The position numbers were made by a program, and so were the translations under genes. The notes under the pieces are model-generated. The model had not been told where the DNA came from, ran no database searches, and saw only the letters and a list, made by a program, of their open reading frames with translations. From the NCBI RefSeq assembly GCF_014197435.1, contig NZ_JACIFP010000001.1, positions 3,162,001 through 3,226,000 of the forward strand: DNA of 64,000 nt. The letters are read 5' to 3'. Source of the stretch: Gordonia humi (GTDB lineage: Bacteria > Actinomycetota > Actinomycetes > Mycobacteriales > Mycobacteriaceae). Of the stretch, positions 1-7,661 are shown in pieces; position 1 is the first letter of the stretch, and each line of letters starts with the position of its first letter.

Positions 1-1
1 C

Positions 2-169
2 ACACTGCACCGCAGGCTGCAACGCGAGGGCGAGGGCCTCGATCGCCGCGTCGGCGGCCGCATCCGGTTCCGACACGACACGCTCGACCCCGACGACGTC
101 CACGACGTCCACTTCGCGGGTTGGCCCGATAAGAAGAGACGACGCCGCCGCGAGAGGAGCGACCGATGA
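2..169 (+). CDS. C-terminal end of an unidentified protein (partial, 5' truncated)
   Basis: An open frame enters from the left edge and ends at a TGA sharing the ATGA with the next start codon, so the two genes are translationally coupled. The visible 55 residues are charged: a central segment rich in Arg, Asp and His, then a Lys/Arg-rich tail (KKRRRRRERSDR). No domain can be named from this fragment. The coding call rests on the ATGA junction and on the coherent reading up to the stop. Confidence 0.5.
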   Translation, partial: TLHRRLQREGEGLDRRVGGRIRFRHDTLDPDDVHDVHFAGWPDKKRRRRRERSDR

Positions 170-966
170 GCAGACGAGTCACGATCACCACCGGTAGGCG
201 CACCGTCGCCCATGACGAAGACGACGCGGCGCCGTTCTGGCTCGAACATCTCGTCGCGCTCGTCATCGCCGGCGTGATCGTCGTCGCCGGCGCACTGGTG
301 CTGCTGTCTCTGACCGATCGGGGTCGGGCCGCGTTGGTGTGGCTCGGTCTCGCGCTCGGCCTGGTCATGGCCTGCGGGCTTGCGATCGGACCGTGGCGCA
401 GTCGGCGTGCAGGCAAGCCCCCGACGGTCTGGATCGGGGAGGCGCTCTCCGCTTTCGGCTGGAGCGCGACGACCGTCTGCCTCGCCGCGGGCATCCCGTA
501 CGTCTTCTGGCGCGGCCCGGACACTATCCCCGAGTGGGCGTTCGCCGTGCCGGGTGTCGGGGCGGTGGTCTTCATGACGATCGCGGGTCTCGGGGTACGG
601 ATCAGAAGGCAGCTTCCTGCCCTGAACCTAGATCCGCGGCGCGCGACGGTGCTGTTCAACGACAGCGATGCCGACGGACGTCAGAGTATCGCTCTGCGTT
701 ACCAGGGTGTCGACGGCGAGGAACACGACGCGGAGCTCGCCGACATGATCGACGACTCCTGGCTCGACAGATTCGCCCCGGGGACGATCTGGCAGGTGTA
801 CGCCTTTCGAGACCCGATGCTCGCGACCTCCGTCCTCTTCCTCACCGAGGCTCACGACGACGTCTGGCGCAACGGCTACAAGCTCGACGGCGTACGCCTC
901 GGAGGAGAAGGCGGACCCGTACGACCCGGCCCGGGGTCACCGTTCTTCGGCGAAGACTCGACGTAG
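166..966 (+). CDS. Four-helix integral membrane protein of unknown function
   Basis: The 266-residue protein has a short basic N-terminus, four hydrophobic helices (about residues 27-49, 54-74, 95-117 and 122-145) and a C-terminal soluble domain of about 110 residues that is rich in Asp and Gly. The soluble part has a beta-rich look. I do not recognise a family; a Gly/Pro-rich tail ends the protein. Its ATG overlaps the stop of the preceding partial gene (ATGA), so both probably belong to one operon and one function. An envelope-associated role is only inferred from topology. Confidence 0.75.
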   Translation: MSRRVTITTGRRTVAHDEDDAAPFWLEHLVALVIAGVIVVAGALVLLSLTDRGRAALVWLGLALGLVMACGLAIGPWRSRRAGKPPTVWIGEALSAFGWSATTVCLAAGIPYVFWRGPDTIPEWAFAVPGVGAVVFMTIAGLGVRIRRQLPALNLDPRRATVLFNDSDADGRQSIALRYQGVDGEEHDAELADMIDDSWLDRFAPGTIWQVYAFRDPMLATSVLFLTEAHDDVWRNGYKLDGVRLGGEGGPVRPGPGSPFFGEDST

Positions 967-1578
967 ACGTTCGAATCGTGAATCGAACGGCGACCGAGCA
1001 CAACGAACGATCGTGCCGAATCCGACGAGCGTCGGGACGGTGTCGGACTCGCCATCGACGACCCGGTCGACGCCGCTGACACGTCGGCAGTACAGCACTC
1101 GTGCCGACATCGTCACCGCCGAAGGCAACGAGCGAACAGGGAGCGGAACCTCGTGGACCACGTCGTCGTGCCGCGCGTGCGGGGCTGCAATGGAGGAACA
1201 GGCATCTGCCCCGCTCGATAGAACACGTGGAGTTCCTCTCCGGGAATCACAGTTGGAACTCCGCCATAGTCCACCATCGCATCCATTCCCGGCGGATCTT
1301 CGATCGACAATCTGTACCCGCCCCTCGAATATTCATCCCTTCGGTCGACGTGAGCGTGATACCGCTGTTTCCGATATCCGTTTCCGGACAGACGGGAAAG
1401 GTCTCACCGACGCCAAGAATCACGAACGAAGACCGGAAGAAGGCGATGTGATCGTGGTGACGGCCCGTCGGTGTCGGCGGCCGGAGCGTGTTGAACGCGG
1501 ACGCGACGGATCGTCCGGCGTCCGCCGCTACCGAGAATCTCTCACTGCTGTCGACCGACCGCATGTAGCGTCACCGGT
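967..1578. other. Intergenic region without a convincing gene
   Basis: About 610 bases separate the membrane protein from the SRPBCC gene. Frames here have no ribosome-binding site and no recognisable product. The stretch about 1240-1440 is visibly less G+C-rich than its surroundings. It contains a minus-strand open frame (stop at 1113-1115, open back to a stop near 1405) whose translation looks protein-like, for example VDYGGVPTVIPGEELHVFY, but has only a TTG at 1310 as a possible start. It may be a gene relic or a small unannotated gene; I cannot decide. Confidence 0.4.
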
Positions 1579-1992
1579 ATGAGTCCCAGCGACGAATCCA
1601 CTGTGGCGAGCCGGCACGTCAGCGCGGTGATCCGGTGTTCACCGGACCAGGTGTACCGGTACGCGGCCGATCCCGCGAACCTGCCGACATGGGCGGCGGG
1701 GCTGGCCAGTTCTGCGGTGACCGTCGACGGAGACACGCTCATCGCCGACTCGCCGATGGGCGAGGTGACGGTCCGCTTCGTCGAGCGGAACGCATTCGGC
1801 GTTCTCGACCACGACGTCACCCTGCCGTCGGGTACCACGGTCACCAATCCTGTTCGCGTACTGAGCCACCCGGACGGCGCCGAGGTCCTGTTCACGGTCC
1901 GCCAGATCGAACTCAGCGACGACGAGTTCGAGCGCGACGTCCGCCTGGTGGCCGACGATCTCAACAGACTCAAAGGCGTGTTGGAGAGGTAG
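1579..1992 (+). CDS. SRPBCC/START-like ligand-binding protein
   Basis: A 137-residue protein with the compact helix-grip layout of the SRPBCC (polyketide cyclase/dehydrase, Bet v1-like) superfamily. It begins with a beta strand ending in CSPDQVYRYAADPANLPTWAAGL, the usual 'p.evyryvadpenlp.W..g' signature. A run of beta strands follows, then a long C-terminal helix ending in DDLNRLKGVLER. Members bind or process hydrophobic ligands, but this one has no catalytic residues that fix a reaction. It is monocistronic and convergent with the oxidoreductase gene at 2076. Confidence 0.8.
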   Translation: MSPSDESTVASRHVSAVIRCSPDQVYRYAADPANLPTWAAGLASSAVTVDGDTLIADSPMGEVTVRFVERNAFGVLDHDVTLPSGTTVTNPVRVLSHPDGAEVLFTVRQIELSDDEFERDVRLVADDLNRLKGVLER

Positions 1993-2075
1993 GTCCTCGG
2001 TCCCCGACGACGCTCCGAGGTGACCGCCGAGTCGATCGCGAGGCGACGGTCGATACGTCGTTCTCGGTTCGCGAG

Positions 2076-3203
2076 TCATTCTCGGTCCGCGGACCGAATT
2101 CCTCCGTAGATGCCGCGCCGCACGATCCACGGTTGCAGGATCGTCTCGATCGTCCACGCCGGGAACCGGAACGCGTGCCCGGTGGCAGCGAACACCTGCA
2201 AGCCGTCCGCTTGCACGCCGAGCACTGAACCCCACCGCCGCTCGCGTGCGACGAAGCTCTTGGAACGTTCGGGACGGCCTGCGAAGTCCGCGCGGATGTT
2301 GTGCGCGAGCAGCCGATCCGCGCGATTGCGCGCCGAACTCCGTAGGTCATCGGTGGCGGCGACGTCGCCGATCGCGTATACGTGCGGCAGCCGGGGCACG
2401 CGCAGCTGCGGCGTCACCACGACGAATCCTTTCTCGTCGAGCAGGTCCGCGGGAAGCCACGACGTGTTCGGGACCACCCGACCGACGGCCCAGAGGACCG
2501 CATCCGCATGGGTGGAGGCCTGCCCGGTGGACCACTCGACGGGCGCCGAGGTGATCTCGTCGCAGACGGCGTCGTCGGGAATCACGGCTCGGTGCCCGGG
2601 ATGCACGCCCACATCCTGCCGTTCCAGTCGCGTACGGACGGTCCGCCAGACGCGCGGATGATGCCGGGGCAGCGCTCGCGTTCCGGGATGGAACAGGTCG
2701 ACGCGCTTGTCGGGCCACGTCGCGCTCAGGTTCGCGGCCGCACTCACCGCGGCCGCACCGCCGCCGACGATCGCCACGGATCGCGCGGCCGACAACGTCC
2801 GGTTGACCCCCGACAGATCGGCGTCGACGTCCGCGGTGGTCTGAATCCCCGGACGACGCCAGAACCCGTTCTGGACTCCGGTCGCGACGACCAGCGCGTC
2901 GAAGGGTTCGACTGTCTCGCGTCCGTCGACTCCGAGGACGGTGACGATCCGTTCCTCGACGTCGACCGACCGCACGAAGCCGTGCACCGTCCGGACCACG
3001 TCGAGCCGTCGGAAGCGATCGAACGGAATCCGATGGTCACGCGCCCACACGTCGGGTCGGCTCACCCGCAGACCCAGCTCCTGCCCGGACACCAGTCCCG
3101 GTTTGGAGGAGATGCCGACGACCTCGAAGTGCGACGCCAGGTGGATGGCGGTGAGCAGACCCGAGTCACCGAGCCCGGCGACGAGGATTCGGGGTCGGCT
3201 CAT
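2076..3203 (-). CDS. FAD-dependent pyridine-nucleotide oxidoreductase (NDH-2/AIF-like)
   Basis: A 375-residue two-dinucleotide-binding-domain flavoprotein. The N-terminus carries a variant Rossmann motif (GLGDSG, about residues 10-15) for FAD. A second Gly-rich motif (VGGGAAAVSAA) in the middle is for NAD(P)H, and the late VYAIGDVAA motif contacts the FAD ribityl chain. No redox CxxC pair is visible, so it resembles NADH dehydrogenase II/AIF-type enzymes rather than disulfide reductases. The ATG overlaps the stop of the upstream DUF1295 gene by four bases, so translation is coupled. An electron-transfer role serving the membrane enzyme is plausible but inferred. Confidence 0.85.
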   Translation of the reverse strand: MSRPRILVAGLGDSGLLTAIHLASHFEVVGISSKPGLVSGQELGLRVSRPDVWARDHRIPFDRFRRLDVVRTVHGFVRSVDVEERIVTVLGVDGRETVEPFDALVVATGVQNGFWRRPGIQTTADVDADLSGVNRTLSAARSVAIVGGGAAAVSAAANLSATWPDKRVDLFHPGTRALPRHHPRVWRTVRTRLERQDVGVHPGHRAVIPDDAVCDEITSAPVEWSTGQASTHADAVLWAVGRVVPNTSWLPADLLDEKGFVVVTPQLRVPRLPHVYAIGDVAATDDLRSSARNRADRLLAHNIRADFAGRPERSKSFVARERRWGSVLGVQADGLQVFAATGHAFRFPAWTIETILQPWIVRRGIYGGIRSADRE

Positions 3204-4129
3204 ACGCTCGCCGTACCCCGTCGTTCCGGATCGGCACGCCCCGCACCGCGCGGCGGACGCGGTACGAACATCGGCACGCGATCGATGACGTCCTGGTATC
3301 CCGGTCGGCGGTCGAGGCTCCTGGCCTCCATCATCGGTATGCTCGCGCCGAGGAACATGGCCAGCATGACCAGTGCGCCGACGAACAGCCACCACCAGTC
3401 GCCGGGTACCGCTGCGATGCCGAACAGCGCGATCGACACCCAGAAGCCGAACTCGCCGAAGTAGTTGGGGTGTCGCGACCACGACCACAGACCCGTGTCC
3501 AGCACGGCCCCCGGCGCCCGGTCCGCGACGAACCTGTGCAGTCGGCGATCGGCGAGATACTCGATCGCGACGGACCCGAACCCGACGACCGTCGCGACGA
3601 CGGTCAGCCACACCACGGTCTCGCCGGTGTGCGTCACCGCCACATACGCTGGAATCATGCCGACGAAGACCTGGACGGTCGGAACGAGGTGGATCGCCAC
3701 GAGGTCGACGACGAGTTCGGCCCTGCCGCCTCGACTTCTGAGCATCGAGTAGCGCCAGTCCTCGTGACGCAGCCCCGGCCAACCGACGGCCCAGTTCGCC
3801 GTCAGCCGCACGGCCCACACGCCGACGACCATAGCCAGCAACCAGCAGTGTGCGGCGGCGATCCCCGCGTCGCCCGCCGCCCACCAGTAGATGAGCAGGG
3901 CCGGCGGGATCACGCTCCAATACGCGTCGTACATACTCGAATTCGAGAACGCGCGGCTGAACCCGAAGATCACCAGAGTGGCCCACACATCGGCGATGAA
4001 GGTGTCCAGCAGGAGGCGGCCGGAGTCGGGACCCCACGTCAGCCACGCCCCAGCGGCGACGAAGGCCAGGCAGTAGGCCACGATCACGCGGACGAACGAC
4101 GCCGACCTCCCCGGAGTTCCGTCGCGCAC
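3200..4129 (-). CDS. DUF1295 / steroid 5-alpha-reductase-like membrane protein
   Basis: A polytopic membrane protein of 309 residues with about seven to eight helices. The C-terminal half has the DUF1295 signature: WSWSRHPNYFGEFGFWVSIALFG, then a Pro-rich cytosolic tail with a GYQDVIDRVPMFVPRPPR ending. This fold is shared with steroid 5-alpha-reductases and isoprenylcysteine methyltransferases, so NADPH-dependent reduction of a lipid or steroid is likely, substrate unknown. I chose the GTG at 4129 because AGGA stands a proper distance upstream; an ATG at 4225 is also in frame but lacks this. It is coupled (ATGA) to the downstream flavoprotein. Confidence 0.8.
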   Translation of the reverse strand: MRDGTPGRSASFVRVIVAYCLAFVAAGAWLTWGPDSGRLLLDTFIADVWATLVIFGFSRAFSNSSMYDAYWSVIPPALLIYWWAAGDAGIAAAHCWLLAMVVGVWAVRLTANWAVGWPGLRHEDWRYSMLRSRGGRAELVVDLVAIHLVPTVQVFVGMIPAYVAVTHTGETVVWLTVVATVVGFGSVAIEYLADRRLHRFVADRAPGAVLDTGLWSWSRHPNYFGEFGFWVSIALFGIAAVPGDWWWLFVGALVMLAMFLGASIPMMEARSLDRRPGYQDVIDRVPMFVPRPPRGAGRADPERRGTASV

Positions 4130-4302
4130 AGGCAGTCCTTTCCGGTAGTCGGTCGGCCGATTCACAGAATCAGACGTCCGCTGGTGGGAGCCTATCAACT
4201 CGCCGGGGGCGAGAAGTGTCATCACGAGTTCGCGGTGGCGTACGACGGGCGGTCAGGCGCAGACTGGAGCGCGGAACCGACGTCGAGACACGAGGAGCGC
4301 CC

Positions 4303-4740
4303 ATGCCGTCACAGATCCGGAGAAGCACGGCGGCCGTCGCCGCCGTCTGCCTGATGGTCGTCGGCGCGGCGGCCTGCTCCTCCGAATCCGACTCGGCGGA
4401 CTCGGCGTCGCACAGCACCGCGCGACCCGCAGACGAACCGGGGACCCTCGATCCGGCGACGCCCGCACAGATCGTCGACAGCTATGCGGAGGCGGGTCTG
4501 GCCGCGACGAATCCGCACGATGTGACCTCGAGCGTGTGCGCCGACGCGCATTGCTCGGCGGCGGTCGCCACCGATGAGACCACCGTGATGCAGTTCGACG
4601 CACCGCGCGGCGCGATGATCTACTACCAGACGCACGGCGACGTCCTCGCCGTCGAGGACGTCATCGTGTCGTACTCCCCGAATGTCGACTCCGACGCGAG
4701 GAAGAAGTACGAGCAGGTCACGACGCTGGCCGTCGGATAG
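4303..4740 (+). CDS. Small secreted lipoprotein of unknown function
   Basis: The 145-residue product begins with a basic n-region, a hydrophobic core and a lipobox-like VGAAAC with Cys25, followed by a Ser/Asp-rich linker. The mature domain (about residues 50-145) contains two cysteines (VCADAHCSAAV) that could form a disulfide, and it resembles small actinobacterial cell-surface domains without a known role. GAGGAG lies seven bases upstream of the ATG at 4303, which decides this start over upstream in-frame codons. It is convergent with the next gene. Confidence 0.75.
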   Translation: MPSQIRRSTAAVAAVCLMVVGAAACSSESDSADSASHSTARPADEPGTLDPATPAQIVDSYAEAGLAATNPHDVTSSVCADAHCSAAVATDETTVMQFDAPRGAMIYYQTHGDVLAVEDVIVSYSPNVDSDARKKYEQVTTLAVG

Positions 4741-4760
4741 TGTCGCGCCCCGCCGGGACG

Positions 4761-5117
4761 TCAGCGCTTGGGTGTCAGGGTGATCGATCCGATCCTCGCA
4801 CCGCCGAAGTACGCCGGACCGCGGTATCCCCCGTGCCCGTCGCGGTTGAGGACGACTCGGTGTCCGGGAAACAAGTCCACGTAGCCGCCGCTCGTGGTCG
4901 GGTGGATCCGATAGCGGCCGATGAGCACCAGGTCGCCGCCCTGCACGTGCGCATCACGCTTGAGCAGCACCGTGCCGCCCGACCACGTCGTGGACGTATA
5001 GGTGCCGGGCCGAACGTCGGCCGAGGCGTGCCCGACCGCTCCCAGCGTCAATGCGGTTCCGACGGCCACCGCGACGGAGCCGGCGCGGACCAGATTCCGG
5101 CGGGCACGTGTTCTCAT
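4761..5117 (-). CDS. Small exported protein with classical signal peptide
   Basis: A 118-residue protein with an Arg-rich N-terminus, a hydrophobic segment (about residues 13-29) and a predicted signal peptidase I site at ASA-D (residues 31-34). The mature part of about 85 residues is Gly-rich and beta-type, with motifs RPGTYTS, GGDLVLIGRY and GGARIGSITLTPKR. No family name can be given. A strong AGAGGAG ribosome-binding site precedes the ATG at 5117. The product probably sits in the cell envelope or is secreted. Confidence 0.75.
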   Translation of the reverse strand: MRTRARRNLVRAGSVAVAVGTALTLGAVGHASADVRPGTYTSTTWSGGTVLLKRDAHVQGGDLVLIGRYRIHPTTSGGYVDLFPGHRVVLNRDGHGGYRGPAYFGGARIGSITLTPKR

Positions 5118-5359
5118 GGCGCTCTCCTCTGGTCATCCCTGCTGATCGGGAACTCTCACACTACGCGCCGGAACGCGCCGTCGAGCAGCATCGTTCGACG
5201 ACGCCGCGGCGAGCGGCACCGGATACGACGAATCGCCGAAACGGACCGCCTCCGGTGTCATGCCGTCTTCTGCGAGTATCGAACATCTCTCGTAATATGG
5301 TTCGAACGGACGACACCCCCACGTTGTCGACCTCGCCTCCGACGAAGGATTCACGACTG

Positions 5360-6406
5360 ATGCTCTGCCCGCACTGCGGTGTCGACGTCCTCTACCGTGA
5401 GCGGCCGGACCGGACATGCGGCAAATGCGGTCGGGTGTTCGCGTTCGAGCCCAGGACGTCGCGTTACCGCCTGCACGACACCCGTGCACTACGCCTGGCC
5501 GCGCGGCTCCGCACCGACGAGAACTACCGCTTCACCTACGAACAGCTGCACTATCTGCTCGGCAAGAAGGGTCTCGATCGCCGGATCGATTCCGCTTGGC
5601 GTTCGGTGTTCTGGGGGACGCCCGCGGTGATCGTGGCCTTGACGATCGTCCCCGGCATGCCGTTGACGTTCGGACTCGGTGTCGCGGCACTGCGGCTCGA
5701 CGTGGGCCTGGCGGTCGGTTGGCTGTTCGGGACCAGTGCGACATTGATCGTCCTGAGTCTGATCGTCAACGGTCTGTGTCGCCCGTCGATGCTGCGCGAC
5801 CGCCGGATCACGATGGAGTACTCGGCCGCGGAGTTCGCCGAGCAGTTCTCGACTCGATGGAGGTCGGTGTACGGGCACGATCTCCCGGGCGTCGTCGACG
5901 AGCGGCGGGCGCCGATACGGCAACCCGAGCATCCGCGGTACACCGTTCTCTGTCCCGACCGCAGCGTGCTCGTGTGTCTGGCGTCGAACGCGATCTCGCA
6001 GACCCGCGCCCTCGCCCTCGTCTCGCATCCCGACCAGGCGCCGCCGGACACACCGGTCCTCGTGGTCCACGACGCCAGCCCGGCGGGCGTGCACCTGGTC
6101 GCCGAGGCCCGTCGCCGGTTCGGATCGCACGCGGTCGACGTCGGTCTCTCGCCGACCACGGTCCGTGAATCCGGCACCGCGCTGCCGCAGCTGCGCGAGC
6201 CGACCCTCGCACCGGAGGTCGCCGCGTCGCTGCCGCCGGACCTGTCCGACGACGACCGCGCCTGGCTCGAGATCGGCTGGTGGTCGCCCGTCGCGGCGGT
6301 GCCGCCGCGCAGACTGATCGCCGCCGTCGACCGCGCCGTCGACCGTTTCGAGCCCGCGACCGCAGCCGCCCGATCCGTAGGATTTCTCACATGGCCGACC
6401 GTCTGA
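5360..6406 (+). CDS. Zinc-ribbon membrane protein, paralog of the next gene, with a faint TOPRIM-like core
   Basis: A 348-residue protein. Residues 3-23 form a zinc ribbon (CPHC ... CGKC, cysteines 3, 6, 20 and 23). A short motif FTYEQLHY follows at 58-65, then two hydrophobic helices (about 86-140). The soluble core has a strand motif VLCPDRSVLV and the signature VLVVHDASPAG (Asp238). The end, SVGFLTWPTV, is shared with the downstream protein. The two align over FTxxQLxY, the HDxSPxG motif and the C-terminus, so they are divergent paralogs. The pattern recalls topoisomerase VI-A/JetD-type TOPRIM proteins, but the canonical acidic residues are missing. GAAGGA precedes the ATG at 5360. It overlaps the next gene by 16 bases and heads a five-gene operon. 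Confidence 0.75.
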   Translation: MLCPHCGVDVLYRERPDRTCGKCGRVFAFEPRTSRYRLHDTRALRLAARLRTDENYRFTYEQLHYLLGKKGLDRRIDSAWRSVFWGTPAVIVALTIVPGMPLTFGLGVAALRLDVGLAVGWLFGTSATLIVLSLIVNGLCRPSMLRDRRITMEYSAAEFAEQFSTRWRSVYGHDLPGVVDERRAPIRQPEHPRYTVLCPDRSVLVCLASNAISQTRALALVSHPDQAPPDTPVLVVHDASPAGVHLVAEARRRFGSHAVDVGLSPTTVRESGTALPQLREPTLAPEVAASLPPDLSDDDRAWLEIGWWSPVAAVPPRRLIAAVDRAVDRFEPATAAARSVGFLTWPTV

Positions 6407-7158
6407 CCTCCCGACTGGTGCTGTCGGCGGCGGCGCGAGCGGGTGCGCCGACGAACCTGTGGTTCACCGAACGCCAGTTGTACTACGAGATCTGCCGCCT
6501 GATGGTGCCCGGTCACCTGATCCCGCGGTGGATCGGATTCACCGTGCCGCCGGTCCTTCCGTTCTCTCTCGTCCGCACCTGGATCCGACGCTGTCCGGGC
6601 GTGGACGGGCTCCTCGGCGACCCCGAGCCCGTCTCCTCCGATACCGGGGCCGCGACCGCCGAGCCCGACCTCTTCGACTACGCGCTCCCCCGACTGCTGA
6701 TCTGCCAGTCCCCCGCAGTCGCCGACATGCTGCGCGCCAACGGACTTCCGATGGAATCCGCGTGCCCGGTGATCTGCGTCGACGACCTCCCGCTGCACTC
6801 GGGTCTGGCCCGAATGCTCCACACGACATCGCTGACCGACGACGGTGCGCGCATCTACGTCCTGCACGACGACTCCCCCTCCGGACTGACTCTCCCCGCG
6901 TCGATCGCGGCCATGATCGAGGTCCCCGATTCGGCGACCGTCGTACCGATCGGGCTGCGCCGGTCGCAGACCGCGCCGCTGCACCTGGCCCGAACGGGAC
7001 TGGGGCGCCGCTCTGCCGTCGACGTCGAATCGGTGCCGCCCGCCATGCTGTTGCGCAGCGTGCACCGCCTCGTGCGCGATGTGACCCGCCGCCGCGAGCC
7101 CGCCGTCGACCTGCGCGCGGCACGAGCCGCGGGCTTCCTCACCTGGCCCGACCATTAG
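6391..7158 (+). CDS. Paralog of the upstream protein: FTERQLYY / HDDSPSG protein of unknown function
   Basis: A 255-residue soluble protein that lacks the zinc ribbon and membrane helices of its neighbour. It shares FTERQLYY (about residues 25-32), a strand motif LLICQSPAV, the signature YVLHDDSPSG (residues 157-165) and the ending RAAGFLTWPDH. The order of a winged-helix-like 'RQLYY' segment, an E/Q-containing strand and a D-x-SP-G loop resembles the 5Y-CAP plus TOPRIM layout of topoisomerase VI-A/Spo11 and DUF2399 proteins. The metal-binding Glu and DxD are not preserved, so nuclease activity is doubtful. The start lies inside the upstream gene. This is inference from pattern only. Confidence 0.75.
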   Translation: MADRLTSRLVLSAAARAGAPTNLWFTERQLYYEICRLMVPGHLIPRWIGFTVPPVLPFSLVRTWIRRCPGVDGLLGDPEPVSSDTGAATAEPDLFDYALPRLLICQSPAVADMLRANGLPMESACPVICVDDLPLHSGLARMLHTTSLTDDGARIYVLHDDSPSGLTLPASIAAMIEVPDSATVVPIGLRRSQTAPLHLARTGLGRRSAVDVESVPPAMLLRSVHRLVRDVTRRREPAVDLRAARAAGFLTWPDH

Positions 7159-7166
7159 GAGACATG

Positions 7167-7661
7167 ATGCGACAGCCTCCCCGCGAAGTGACCTACACCG
7201 ATGAGCTGCTGGCCGACGGCACCGTGTACCGACGGTATTCCGACGGCCGCCAGGAGTGGCGGACGAAGGCGGCGGAGGGGCGCGCGTCCTGGCATGACGA
7301 CCGCGGGCGCACCGGGGTCGACGAGCCGCTCGGACCGAAGATCGTGAAGCGGGAGTTCGGCGACGGAATGGTGATCTACGGCCGCGAGAACGGATTCGGC
7401 CGCACCGTCTGGAGCGACGGGATCATGACGGTGAACCGCTCCCGCTTCGGCGGACGATTCGGTGCGCTGGTCGCCGGTGTGGCGGGTACCGTGCTCGTCG
7501 CGGGACTCGTCTATCCGCCGGACAGCCTGGCTATCGGCGAGGAGGAGGCGCTGCGCGCACAGGGCGATCCGTCGAGCTCCGGCGGCGACGGCTCGAGCGG
7601 CGACACCTACTCCGACTGGGGCGACGGCGACGGCGGGAACGACGGCGGCGACTTCGGCTGA
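7167..7661 (+). CDS. Single-pass membrane protein with Asp/Gly/Ser-rich tail
   Basis: A 164-residue protein. Residues 1-95 are rich in Tyr, Trp, Gly and charged residues, with repeated short 'DG.x.Y/W..' units (DGTVYRRYSDGRQEW, GDGMVIYGRENGFGRTVWSDG) that look like beta hairpins. One membrane helix follows at about 100-118, then a low-complexity tail almost wholly of Ser, Gly and Asp. AGGAGA stands four bases before the ATG at 7167; another ATG at 7164 is too close to it. The TGA shares one base with the ATG of the asparagine-synthetase-like gene (TGATG). An acidic tail next to an amide-forming enzyme makes it a conceivable substrate, but nothing proves this. Confidence 0.7.
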   Translation: MRQPPREVTYTDELLADGTVYRRYSDGRQEWRTKAAEGRASWHDDRGRTGVDEPLGPKIVKREFGDGMVIYGRENGFGRTVWSDGIMTVNRSRFGGRFGALVAGVAGTVLVAGLVYPPDSLAIGEEEALRAQGDPSSSGGDGSSGDTYSDWGDGDGGNDGGDFG

